This document shows, in pieces, positions 18,754-27,271 of a stretch of 64,000 nt of DNA. Source of the DNA: Martelella sp. HB161492 (GTDB lineage: Bacteria; Pseudomonadota; Alphaproteobacteria; Rhizobiales; Rhizobiaceae); NCBI RefSeq assembly GCF_013184775.1, contig NZ_JAATVV010000010.1, positions 150,323-214,322 on the forward strand, given 5' to 3'. The notes beneath the pieces were generated by a model. That model worked only from the letters and a program-made list of their open reading frames with translations. It was not told where the DNA came from and ran no database searches. The position numbers and the translations under genes are program-made. How positions within the stretch are numbered: position 1 is the first letter of the stretch; the number at the start of each line of letters is the position of its first letter.

Positions 18754-19917
18754 TCAGACCGTGCGGCGGTTCAGCTGCGCCAGCATGCTCTTCTGCAAGC
18801 TTGGAACCGCGACGATGTAATCGACCTCGTTCTTTCTGAAGGCTTCGAGGAACTTGTTGTAGTTCTTGAACACGAGGCAGCCGTGCGAATCGCCGGGCGT
18901 TGACAGCATATAGGTATGGGCGAGAAGCCCTGTGCGACCAAGCGGATCAGTGCCGTCGACGGAGGTCATGCGCAGTGCCTGGACACCGTGGAACAGCGAT
19001 TCGCGCAAGGTCAGCTTGTAGGTTGCTGCCGGCACGGCGCCGGCCATCTTCAGATGGGTATAATCCGGGTTGTCGCGATATTTGCCGCGGCCGGAATGCG
19101 CCTCGAGAACAGTGCCATCGGGCATATAGACCTTTGCGGTGGAGATATCGTAGACGGCGACCTTGGTGGTCGTTTCAGGCACGGCGTTGAAGAGCGTGCC
19201 AAGACTGTCGGTCTTGAGCGCGGCATAGGCCAGAGCCGTTCCGGCCGGCCGCGGCTCGGGGACGGGGACCTCGCCTGGCGCCATGCGGTTCTTGTCAGCC
19301 CCCTGCAGGACCAGCTTGAAGGCATTGCCTGCATCGGTGCCGGTATCGGCACTGGCGACGAGCGCGGTCGCCGCCGTTTCGGGTTCGGCCTTTGCGGCAG
19401 GGGCAGCCGCGGGCCTGCTTTCGGCAATGGTGCGGCTGGTTGTGGACCTGGTCTGAAGCTCCGGCGGCGGACTGGCCAGGGCAAGCTGCACGGCTGCCCC
19501 GTTTTCCTCGACCTGCTTGTTGATGGCGTCGCGCTGGTGATTGGCAAGGGCGATCTGGCCGAACTGGGCCAGCTGCTTCTCAAGTGCCGAGGTGCGAATC
19601 TCGTCAGCCGTCAGGCCACCGACGCGATCCTGTCCGGAGCGGGCGGCAACGAGGCGGGCCGACTTGTCGCTCTGGGCCCGTTCGGGCGCGCGGAAGGAAG
19701 GGGTGATCATCAGGCGCGAGAGGCCGGCCGTTTCGCTACCGCGCCCGGCAACGCTGCCGATCAGCACGGGCGCTGCCGCTATGGTGATAAACGCACCGCC
19801 GACCACGATAAAGGCGGATGCTGCGGCGGCAAGGCCCATCAGGCCGCTTTTCGCTTTTCGGGTCCGTCCCGGGATTTCGTTGTTTTTCAACGCCACGTCG
19901 CAAAACTCTCTACGCAT
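18754..19917 (-). CDS. DUF2778 (L,D-transpeptidase-like) envelope protein
   Basis: About 387 residues. A basic N-terminus (GRTRKAKSG) is followed by one membrane helix, a long Ala/Pro-rich, low-complexity stretch (about residues 75-225), and a C-terminal DUF2778 domain. That domain has HTYMLSTPGDSHGCLVFKNY, matching the His/Ser-His-Gly-Cys catalytic signature of L,D-transpeptidase-related enzymes that act on peptidoglycan stem peptides. The role is inferred to be cell-wall remodelling. The start is uncertain: the ATG at 19917 has no clear ribosome binding site, and a GTG at 19896 after AGAGAG is an alternative. Confidence 0.75.
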   Translation of the reverse strand: MRREFCDVALKNNEIPGRTRKAKSGLMGLAAAASAFIVVGGAFITIAAAPVLIGSVAGRGSETAGLSRLMITPSFRAPERAQSDKSARLVAARSGQDRVGGLTADEIRTSALEKQLAQFGQIALANHQRDAINKQVEENGAAVQLALASPPPELQTRSTTSRTIAESRPAAAPAAKAEPETAATALVASADTGTDAGNAFKLVLQGADKNRMAPGEVPVPEPRPAGTALAYAALKTDSLGTLFNAVPETTTKVAVYDISTAKVYMPDGTVLEAHSGRGKYRDNPDYTHLKMAGAVPAATYKLTLRESLFHGVQALRMTSVDGTDPLGRTGLLAHTYMLSTPGDSHGCLVFKNYNKFLEAFRKNEVDYIVAVPSLQKSMLAQLNRRTV

Positions 19918-20286
19918 TACTCGAAGGTGGCGAACCAGCCGCCGAGATGAGGATAAGAGAAACAGGGTAAATAAATCCTTATGCGATGTATGACTGCTCT
20001 GAACACGCACCGTCTTTTCCGGCCGGCGCGGAACAATAAGTCCGCCATTCCGTTGTCCTTAGTTGTCTGTCCTTTGTGATGCGGCGTGATGGTGTCACCC
20101 CTGCCGCATTTTCGCTCTAGAAAAGAAAACAGGCAAAAATAAAGCAGCTCGGCCTAATTTAGTAAAGGCTGCATTAATGAAAGTTAGCGCTTACACCCTT
20201 ATGGCATCGATAAAACCGCGCCATGACAAAGCCGGCGCAGCAGCGCCGGCGTCGTCATCTTGACTGAAAGCAAGAGCAGAGGCGTT
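19918..20286. other. Intergenic region between DUF2778 gene and ABC operon
   Basis: The stretch carries the promoter side of the DUF2778 gene and the 3' end of the minus-strand ABC operon. An AT-rich part (20115-20215) has no ORF. TGCGGC (20089-20094) and GCCGCA (20103-20108) can pair over an 8-nt loop and precede TTTT, but no plus-strand gene ends there. The terminator at 20226-20250 is listed separately. Confidence 0.5.
20226..20250 (-). terminator. Terminator of the ABC uptake operon
   Basis: GCCGGCGC and GCGCCGGC (20231-20250) form a perfect 8-bp stem with a 4-nt loop. On the minus strand it is followed by TTTGT. It sits about 37 nt after the last gene of the operon. Confidence 0.7.
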
Positions 20287-20802
20287 TCAGCCGGGCAAAA
20301 GCCTTGCGGTGTAGATTTCGCTGGCGGCAAGCGGCAGCAAGCGGTCTGCCATCTCGCGCTTCAAATTTTCGTGACGAGCGATTTCGGCGGGGCTCTTGTC
20401 CCTCTTCGCGCCGAGCGTGACGAATTCCTCCAGCACGTGACCGGGCCTGATCACGGCTTCGGCGGTTTTTCCACGATAGCTGAAGCGGAAAAGATACGGG
20501 CCGGGCGGATCGGAAATGACATCGCGACCGCCAAGGCTGCGTTCAACGCTCAGGCGCCCGTCCGTGAGCGCACGCGTCACCATTTCCAGCGCATCGCGGC
20601 CACCCGGACCGGTGAATGCGGTGACGATCCCGATCTCGCGGCGTTCGGGCGGCGTGTCGTCCAGCAGCGCAAAGGCGGCCTGCATGGCCTTCAGCCCATG
20701 GACCACCCCACCGGGAAAGCCGCCGCCGTGATAGGCCAGGATGTCATCGAATGAGAAGGTCAGTTCAGTGCCGTTTTCGCAAACGGTGATGGTGTCATGC
20801 AT
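20287..20802 (-). CDS. FmdE-like protein lacking the metal-binding cysteine
   Basis: 171 residues. YHGGGFPGGVVHGLKAMQAAFALL (residues 24-47) resembles the N-terminal core of the FmdE family (His-Gly-x-x-Cys-Pro-Gly...), but the Cys is Phe here (Phe29). The following IGIVTAFTGPGGRDALEMVTRAL also fits the family fold. There are no Cys ligands in the rest except Cys8. It is the last gene of an ABC uptake operon and overlaps its upstream partner by 8 nt. A role in handling the imported compound is inference; the family assignment is moderate. Confidence 0.65.
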   Translation of the reverse strand: MHDTITVCENGTELTFSFDDILAYHGGGFPGGVVHGLKAMQAAFALLDDTPPERREIGIVTAFTGPGGRDALEMVTRALTDGRLSVERSLGGRDVISDPPGPYLFRFSYRGKTAEAVIRPGHVLEEFVTLGAKRDKSPAEIARHENLKREMADRLLPLAASEIYTARLLPG

Positions 20803-22099
20803 GGATGAAGGCTTTCAGATTGGGAATGAAGCGATCGAGAAACCGGGTCGTTGCCGGCATGAAATGCGAGCCGTGGTGAAACATCGGATCCAGAGACGAG
20901 ACGATCATCCGGCCATTGGTGGAAACCGTATCGACATAGAAAATTGCCCGGCCCGCACCATCCCGCACCAGCACGTCGGCATCGTCAGGCGGCGTGAACC
21001 AGCCATGCAGGTGCCAGGTGACATCGCGGTCTTCCATGCCGCGCATCAGCGGATGGTCGCGGTTTGCGATCGAGACGCCGAGATCGGCCTCGGGATCAAG
21101 CCACCACCACCAGTTCGTCGGTGTTGGGGTGAAGGCGATGTTTGGCAGGAACAGCTGTGACTGGCTCTCGCCAAGCGCGATGACCGTGCCTCCGGCCTCA
21201 AGATGACGGTCAATCACGGCGCGCTGTGCCATCATGCGCCTGGCCGGCGTCCGGCATGGCACCCAGAGCACATCGCCGGGGGTGAGGACGTCGCCCAGCG
21301 CCTCGGGTGTTGTGATCACGTCGAAAGCATCGCCATAAGCGGGGCCCTCAAGACTGCGGATATGATAATAGGTGCCGGCGGATGCCGTGACGATACGCCG
21401 GCCGCTCCGGGCGCCCACGCGATGGCCGGCAAAGGTCTCGGCGCTGTCAAGCGGCAGTTCTTCCAGTGGTGTCGCCGGCCGGGCTATGGCCGGATCGGCG
21501 CAGGCACCGCCTTCAGTCCAGGCCATGATGCGCTCCGCCAGAAGTGGCGGCAGGCCGGTTTCCTGCCCCATGGTGGACAGGTCGTTGCCGGCATGGGAAA
21601 AGATCCGGCCGCCATCGGCGCGCGGCCAGACCCAGTCGACCGGAACGCCTTTTCTGCCAAGGCCGTTGATGGCGATGGCACCGGAGGGCAGTGGATTGCA
21701 GCCGCGTCCGTAAAAGCCGGCAACGCCCCTGTTCGTCTCGATCGCCTGCAGATCGACCCTTGCGAAAATCGGATGCGGATTGATGCTGGCAAGGTCGAAA
21801 TCGGCGCGCTTCGGATGGGCGATCGGGCGATGCTGTGCCATGCCGTCGACAAGCGGCCGCACCATCAGCCCGTTGAAGAACCAGCGTCCGCCACGCGCCA
21901 GAAAGGCCTCGAGCGCCGGCTTGAAGGCCAGCATGGCATCCTGATCGAGCTGATTGCCGGTGATCAGGCCGGAATGACTTTCAAGATGGGCCTCCGTCAG
22001 GGCCTCCTGAGGGATGATGGTGAGCCTGCCATCAGCAGCGGCCTGGCGAAAGGCGGGTGAGGGCCCTTCATGGGCCGATTGCAGGTAAAGTATCGACAT
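20795..22099 (-). CDS. Double glutamine-amidotransferase-like (ThuA/GATase1-fold) protein
   Basis: 434 residues that look like two fused class-I-amidotransferase-like halves: about 1-200 (LITGNQLDQDAMLAFKPALEAFLARGGRWFFNG) and 230-434 (TPGDVLWVPCRTPARRMMAQRAVIDRHLEAGGTVIALGE). Each half has the 'open the lid on a sheet-helix core' pattern seen in ThuA-like proteins. A nucleophilic Cys-His-Glu triad is not obvious, so it may bind rather than hydrolyse. GGAAGGAAACACTGAAC precedes the ATG. It is co-translated with an ABC importer and I do not recognise a characterised homologue. Confidence 0.6.
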   Translation of the reverse strand: MSILYLQSAHEGPSPAFRQAAADGRLTIIPQEALTEAHLESHSGLITGNQLDQDAMLAFKPALEAFLARGGRWFFNGLMVRPLVDGMAQHRPIAHPKRADFDLASINPHPIFARVDLQAIETNRGVAGFYGRGCNPLPSGAIAINGLGRKGVPVDWVWPRADGGRIFSHAGNDLSTMGQETGLPPLLAERIMAWTEGGACADPAIARPATPLEELPLDSAETFAGHRVGARSGRRIVTASAGTYYHIRSLEGPAYGDAFDVITTPEALGDVLTPGDVLWVPCRTPARRMMAQRAVIDRHLEAGGTVIALGESQSQLFLPNIAFTPTPTNWWWWLDPEADLGVSIANRDHPLMRGMEDRDVTWHLHGWFTPPDDADVLVRDGAGRAIFYVDTVSTNGRMIVSSLDPMFHHGSHFMPATTRFLDRFIPNLKAFIHA

Positions 22100-22101
22100 G
22101 T

Positions 22102-22857
22102 TCAGTGTTTCCTTCCGGCAAAAGCCGGCACGATGGCGCGGCGCTTGCCGCCATCATCGCCTTCGACATCGACCCAGCGCATCGTCACATCGTAAAGCGC
22201 GGAAAGCGGTGCGGGCTGGATCATCTCGTCTACCGTTCCGAAGCGCTCGTGCCCGTCAGGCATCATCAGCAGCACGTCATCGGCCGCCGCCAATGCGTGA
22301 TTGGGGTCATGGGTGGTAAACAGGATCGCCTTGTCGCGGCGGGCGCGCAGAAGGTTCAGAAGATCGAGGGTTCTGGCCTGATTGCCGAGATCGAGCGCCG
22401 AGGTCGGTTCGTCGAAAATCAGCGCTTCAGAACCGGTTGCGAGCGCGCGGGCAATCAGGATCATCTGCCGCTGGCCGCCAGACATCCGGTCATAGCGCAG
22501 TTCGGCGAGCTTCGACGCCCCAACCGTTTCGAGAGCCTGATGGGCGGCCTCGATATCATCTCGGCCCGGCTGGCCGAACAGGCCGATCCGCGCGGCATGG
22601 CCCATCACCACGACATCGAGACCGGAGAGTTTTGCCACCGACGCCCCGTGCTGCGGCACATAGCCGGCGATCTTGGGGGCCTGGCGGCGGCCTTCCTTCA
22701 GGGGCTGAAAGCCGAGCAGGGCGCGCAGCAGCGTGGTCTTGCCGCGGCCATTGGGGCCGAGCACTGCCATGGAACGCCCAACCGGAAGCGTGAAGCTCAC
22801 ATTTGCGAAGATGGTTTTGGCGCCGAAGGCGACACTGGCATTGTCGAGCCCGATCAT
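22102..22857 (-). CDS. ABC transporter ATP-binding protein (FecE/FhuC-like)
   Basis: 251 residues. Walker A is GPNGRGKTT, the signature is MSGGQRQMI and Walker B is LIFDEPTSALD, with the switch His in TTHDPNHALA. The family is that of iron-siderophore, haem and cobalamin importers. It overlaps the permease gene by 4 nt. It energises uptake across the inner membrane. Confidence 0.93.
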   Translation of the reverse strand: MIGLDNASVAFGAKTIFANVSFTLPVGRSMAVLGPNGRGKTTLLRALLGFQPLKEGRRQAPKIAGYVPQHGASVAKLSGLDVVVMGHAARIGLFGQPGRDDIEAAHQALETVGASKLAELRYDRMSGGQRQMILIARALATGSEALIFDEPTSALDLGNQARTLDLLNLLRARRDKAILFTTHDPNHALAAADDVLLMMPDGHERFGTVDEMIQPAPLSALYDVTMRWVDVEGDDGGKRRAIVPAFAGRKH

Positions 22858-23909
22858 GGCCGTTCCGCCTTTGAAAAATGCCGGCGCAGCAGCAGGCCGA
22901 AAACCGGTGCGCCGATCAGCGCCGTCAGCACGCCAAGCGGAATTTCCGCAGCTGTCAGTGTGCGTGCCAGCGTATCGATGAAGGTCAGATAGGCCGCGCC
23001 CAATATGGCCGATGCCGGGATCAGCACGCGATGATCCTCGCCGACGAGAATGCGTGCCGCATGCGGGATGACAAGGCCGATCCAGCCGATAATCCCGGCA
23101 ACGGCAACGGAGGTTGCGGTCGTCAGCGCCGTGGCGATGAAGATGATCCAGCGCTCGCGATCCGGATTGACGCCGAGCGAGCGGGCTTCGGTATCTTCCA
23201 GCGCCAGAAGGTTCAGCCGGTAGCGGAACAGGAAGATCACCGCCATGCCGATCACAAGGCCGGGAAGTCCGAGAAAAAGGCGTGGCCAGGTCGCCGTCGA
23301 AAAGGAGCCCATCAGCCAGTAGACGATCGCCGGCAGCGAGGTGTTGGGATCGGCGACAAACTGCACGACAGAGACGAGCGCGGCAAACAGCGCACCGATC
23401 ACCATGCCGGACAGAATGACGGTGACCACCTCGGTGCGCCCGTTGATGCGGGCGAGAAGGCCGACCATGACGAGAGCGGCAAGGCCGAAGAAGAAGGCAA
23501 TGCCGAGAAGCGTCACGCCGGAAAAGCCGACAAGGATGGAAAGCGCGCCGCCAAAGGCTGCGCCCTGGCTGATGCCGAGCACCTGCTGGGAGACCAGCGG
23601 ATTGCGGAACACACCCTGAAGGGCGGCGCCGCCGACCCCCAGCGCCGCCCCGGTCACGGCGGCGAGCAGCACGCGCGGCATGCGCACCAGAAGGACGATG
23701 CGCTGGTCGATGGTTTCAAGCGGGGCCGATGGATCGGCAAGCCAGGCCGCGATGATCGCGATGATCCTTGCCGGCGAAACGGCAAAGCGTCCTGCGCCGA
23801 TGGCAAAGATCATTGCCGCGATGAGGGCGATCACCATGGCGGCAAAAAGGCCGAAACGAAGGGAGCCGGCCACGCGAAGGCTGCGCGGTCCGGCTGCAAT
23901 ATCGGTCAT
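22854..23909 (-). CDS. FecCD-family ABC permease
   Basis: 351 residues with about nine to ten membrane helices, starting MTDIAAGPRSLRVAG. The start overlaps the binding-protein stop (ATGA), which is the usual arrangement; the frame extends 18 residues upstream without reason. Signatures GAALQGVFRNPLVSQQVLGISQGAAFG and GWIGLVIPHAARILVGEDHR (the ATPase-contact loop) are those of BtuC/FhuB/FecCD permeases for metal chelates. A single permease gene implies a homodimer. Confidence 0.94.
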   Translation of the reverse strand: MTDIAAGPRSLRVAGSLRFGLFAAMVIALIAAMIFAIGAGRFAVSPARIIAIIAAWLADPSAPLETIDQRIVLLVRMPRVLLAAVTGAALGVGGAALQGVFRNPLVSQQVLGISQGAAFGGALSILVGFSGVTLLGIAFFFGLAALVMVGLLARINGRTEVVTVILSGMVIGALFAALVSVVQFVADPNTSLPAIVYWLMGSFSTATWPRLFLGLPGLVIGMAVIFLFRYRLNLLALEDTEARSLGVNPDRERWIIFIATALTTATSVAVAGIIGWIGLVIPHAARILVGEDHRVLIPASAILGAAYLTFIDTLARTLTAAEIPLGVLTALIGAPVFGLLLRRHFSKAERP

Positions 23910-24991
23910 GACCGGCTCTTGAACTGATCGTAATTGGCCGCGCCTGCATTGAGATCCATCCACAGGATCTGATCGATATCCTCATCGCTCAGATCATAGT
24001 CGTAGATGGTCTTGTAGGCCGTCTTCATTTCGGTGCGCAGATCGAAGTCGAAGATTTCGGGATGCAGAAGGTCGGCGAGCCACATCCAGGTCAGCGGGCT
24101 TTCCTGGTTCGGCGGATCCCAGCGATAGCCGCCCATCGGCATGCGATAGACCTTGTGGTTCTGGGCTGCATTGGTGAGCGACAGGATCGGATCGGAATAG
24201 ATCCGCTCCGGGGAAATGTCGCTCTCGAAATTGTTGAGCAGGATGACATCCGGGTTCCAGCTGGCGATCTGCTCGGGATTGATGGTCACGCCATTGCCTT
24301 CCAGATCGGCGGCTGCGTTCTGGCCACCGGTAAGGTCGATATACCAGGCATTGTAGTTGCCGATCGTGCCGGAGGCCTTGATGCCGTCCATGGCGCGCAG
24401 CAGATAGAGCACCTTCGGCCGGTCGCTGCTGGCAAGACCGTCCGTCTTTGCCTTGATCTCCGCTTCAACCTCTTCGCGCCAGTCGATCAGCGGGGCAATG
24501 CGCTCGGGCTTGCCCATGGCTTCGGCCGTCATGGTCATATAGGCGCGGGCCTTGTCCTCGGTGCCGTAGGAAATCAGCATTGCGGTCATGCCGGCATTGG
24601 TGATCGGGTCGACATAATCGGGGCCGCGATCGGCCCACTGGATCACAAGGTCAGGATTGGTGGCGGCCAGTTCCTCGACATTCGGGATGAAATTCGGGGC
24701 GGTGATATCGGAGGGGATATCCTTTGCCTCAGGGAAGATCTTGCCGAGAATGCCGTCCATGATCGCCTGCTTGGCCGAAGGGTTCATGCCGACCAGCCTG
24801 TCGGTGCCACCGTCAATGGCAATCAGCGTCGAGGCCATCGGGATCGGGATAGAGGCGATGCGGCTTGCCGGCGCTTCCAGCGTCACGGTCCGGTTTTCCT
24901 GGTCGGTGAAGGTGATCGGGTCGGCGAGTGCCGGTCCGGCGAGGAGCAGAGCAACGGCCGCCCCGAAATGGCGTGCCTTGACGATAGTCAT
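23906..24991 (-). CDS. Periplasmic substrate-binding protein of an iron-type ABC importer
   Basis: 361 residues with a Sec signal peptide cleaved after ALA near residue 23. The two-lobed TroA/FecB-like fold is suggested by ITFTDQENRTVTLEAPASRIASIP at the start and LVIQWADRG; conserved Glu residues that dock on the permease are plausible. It is the first gene of a five-gene minus-strand operon: binding protein, permease, ATPase, amidotransferase-like protein, FmdE-like protein. Upstream sits a TGA-N9-TCA box, which suggests control by RirA. The substrate is unknown; an iron chelate is the best guess. Confidence 0.88.
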   Translation of the reverse strand: MTIVKARHFGAAVALLLAGPALADPITFTDQENRTVTLEAPASRIASIPIPMASTLIAIDGGTDRLVGMNPSAKQAIMDGILGKIFPEAKDIPSDITAPNFIPNVEELAATNPDLVIQWADRGPDYVDPITNAGMTAMLISYGTEDKARAYMTMTAEAMGKPERIAPLIDWREEVEAEIKAKTDGLASSDRPKVLYLLRAMDGIKASGTIGNYNAWYIDLTGGQNAAADLEGNGVTINPEQIASWNPDVILLNNFESDISPERIYSDPILSLTNAAQNHKVYRMPMGGYRWDPPNQESPLTWMWLADLLHPEIFDFDLRTEMKTAYKTIYDYDLSDEDIDQILWMDLNAGAANYDQFKSRS

Positions 24992-25043
24992 TGGTGAAAT
25001 CCTGAGTTTTATGGTCAGCTATTGTCTGATCTTTTTACAAACA

Positions 25044-25058
25044 TGATTACTTTTATCA
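25044..25058. promoter_or_regulatory. IRO/RirA-like iron box (TGA-N9-TCA)
   Basis: TGATTACTTTTATCA matches the TGA-N9-TCA iron-responsive operator recognised by RirA in rhizobia. It lies 53 nt upstream of the binding-protein start, in an AT-rich promoter-like stretch (24992-25080). The core is short, so a chance match is possible, but the context of an iron-type importer supports it. Confidence 0.55.
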
Positions 25059-25290
25059 AGATAAAAAACAAAAATCTGTCGCGCCGTCAGCACCGGCTTT
25101 GCGGCGAAGGCTTGGGGGGCGTATCCTATCGGCTGATGAAAGAAAGGCGCAGCTGTGCCAGATTGGCGGGGTGCGCTCGCGGCGCGAGCTGATCCGGGGG
25201 AGTTTACATTCCAGCGCTGGCAAGTGCATATGTCACTATATTGAATTTCTACTTTTCATTCCGTTCCGTTTTCTGGGGCTCTTTGTTTTC

Positions 25291-27117
25291 ATGGATTCGA
25301 TCCATCTGATACTCACATTTGTCATTATTGCGGGTGCGGTGATTGCCTTCGCGCTTGACCGTTTTTCCATCGAAGTCGTCTCGCTGGGCATCCTGTCTGC
25401 CCTTCTGGTCCTGTTCGGTACTTTCCCCTACACGTCTGACAGCGGCGCAGCGCTGTCCATCGACCAGCTTCTCGCGGGTTTCTCCTCGCCGGCACTGGTC
25501 ACGGTTCTGGCGCTTCTGATCGTCGGCAAGGGGCTCTTTGCCACCGATGCGCTGGAAGGGGTTGCCGATATCATCGGGCGGATGAACCGCGGCAATCCGA
25601 AGCTTGCCGTGGTGGTGATCCTCATTGTTGTCGGCGTTACCTCGGCTTTCCTCAACAATACACCGGTGGTGGTGATCTTCATTCCGGTGCTGACCTCGCT
25701 GGCGGCGCGTTACCGCCTGTCGCCCTATCAGATCTTCATGCCGCTTTCCTTCGTCACCATTCTCGGCGGCATGACGACGATGATCGGTTCGTCGACCAAT
25801 ATGATCGCCGTCGGCCTGGCCAACCAGCTCGGCGTCAAGATGGGGTTTTTCTCGATCACCGGCATGGGCGTCATCCTGGCGGTGGTCGGCTATCTCTATG
25901 TGCTTCTCGTGATGCCGCGGGTGCTGTCCGGGCGCAAGGCGGAGGTCAAGGCCGCCGAGGATACCGATGGCACGCAATTTGTCGGCGATCTGGTTGTCCT
26001 GCCCAACAGCCGCTTCATCGGCGAGCGTCCGCGTTCCGGCTTCTTTCCCGATCTCGCACCGATGGCGCTGCATGTGCTCACCCGGGCCGATGGCACGACG
26101 CTGCTGCCGCCCTATGATGACAGTCTTGTTCTGGCGCCGGGTGACCGGCTGCAGCTGATCGGCACCCGCAAGGGGTTCATGGATCTGATCGCCAAGAGCG
26201 AATTCGATCTGGCAGCACCGCCGGACGGCTCGCTGCCGCGTGATCCGCGCAAGGCCGGGCCGCGCTACCAGCTTGTCGAGGCCGTGGTTGCACCAGGGTC
26301 GATGTTCGAGGGCCGGACGGTGCGCTTCAGCGGTATCCAGGCGCGCTTCAACGTGACGGTATTCGGCGTCCGCCGGAAATCGCGCATGGGCCGAATTCCG
26401 CTGACCTATATCCGGCTGGAGGCGGGCGACACGCTGCTGCTCGGCGGCACGGAGGAAGATTTCGCCAGCACCCGTGGCAATCACGATATCCTGCTTCTGG
26501 AACATTCCGCCGAGCCGGTGCCGCCGCGTGACAAATCAATCCTCGCGGCGCTGATCTTCATGGCGATCGTCATCTTGTCGGCAACCGGGATTTCGCCGAT
26601 CGCTGTCAACGCCGTTGCCGGTGCCGTGATGATGGTTGCCTTTGGCTGCCTCACACTGCAGCAGGCAGCGCGTGCCTTTGACCGGCAGATCTTCCTCCTG
26701 ATCGGTGCCTCGATCGCCATGGCGACGGCGCTGGAAGCGACGGGAGGGGCCAGGCTGATTGCCGAAACCGTTGTCAATCTCAGCGGCGGTGCCTCGGCGC
26801 CAGTGGTGATCACCATCCTGTTCATCACGGTGGCGATCCTCACCAATCTCCTGTCGAACAATGCCGCCGCAGCACTGTTCATCCCGATCGCCATCAACAT
26901 GGCGCGTCAGGTCGGTGCGCCACCGGAAGCCTTTGCCGCCGCCGTCATCTATGCCGCCAACTGTTCCTTCGCCACGCCGATCGGCTATCAGACCAACCTC
27001 ATGGTCATGGGGCCGGGCCATTACAGCTTCAGGGATTTCATCCGCGCCGGCTTTCCGCTGGTGCTGGTGGTCACCATCACCTTCGCGCTTGTGGCGCCCT
27101 GGTATTACGATCTCTGA
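25291..27117 (+). CDS. SLC13-family permease with two RCK/TrkA-C domains
   Basis: 608 residues. Helices are grouped into residues 1-205 and 410-608, with a soluble middle of two TrkA-C (RCK-C) domains at about 220-300 and 310-405 (VVLPNSRFIGERPRSGFFP and VVAPGSMFEGRTVRFSG). The repeated FLNNTPVVVIFIPVL and LLSNNAAAALFIPIA are the paired SNT-type substrate and Na+ sites of the divalent anion:Na+ symporter (SLC13) family. The substrate could be sulphate or a dicarboxylate. The ATG at 25291 is the first in-frame start with a normal membrane N-terminus. Confidence 0.88.
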   Translation: MDSIHLILTFVIIAGAVIAFALDRFSIEVVSLGILSALLVLFGTFPYTSDSGAALSIDQLLAGFSSPALVTVLALLIVGKGLFATDALEGVADIIGRMNRGNPKLAVVVILIVVGVTSAFLNNTPVVVIFIPVLTSLAARYRLSPYQIFMPLSFVTILGGMTTMIGSSTNMIAVGLANQLGVKMGFFSITGMGVILAVVGYLYVLLVMPRVLSGRKAEVKAAEDTDGTQFVGDLVVLPNSRFIGERPRSGFFPDLAPMALHVLTRADGTTLLPPYDDSLVLAPGDRLQLIGTRKGFMDLIAKSEFDLAAPPDGSLPRDPRKAGPRYQLVEAVVAPGSMFEGRTVRFSGIQARFNVTVFGVRRKSRMGRIPLTYIRLEAGDTLLLGGTEEDFASTRGNHDILLLEHSAEPVPPRDKSILAALIFMAIVILSATGISPIAVNAVAGAVMMVAFGCLTLQQAARAFDRQIFLLIGASIAMATALEATGGARLIAETVVNLSGGASAPVVITILFITVAILTNLLSNNAAAALFIPIAINMARQVGAPPEAFAAAVIYAANCSFATPIGYQTNLMVMGPGHYSFRDFIRAGFPLVLVVTITFALVAPWYYDL

Positions 27118-27271
27118 GCCATCGCCGTGTCCGGCCGGACCAATTCGGTTCGAGAGCTTCAGACTATGGGTGACGAAGCGCGGAAATGGCTTGCCGAAAC
27201 CGGATGGAACAATAACGCCTGAGCGATGAACGGGCGTGCTGGCGGTGCGCGCATCGCCTCAGCCTGGCCGC

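Noticed and set aside
20260..20754. Plus-strand ORF opposite the FmdE-like gene
   Set aside because: Shadow frame; the minus-strand gene has the overlapping operon context and family similarity.
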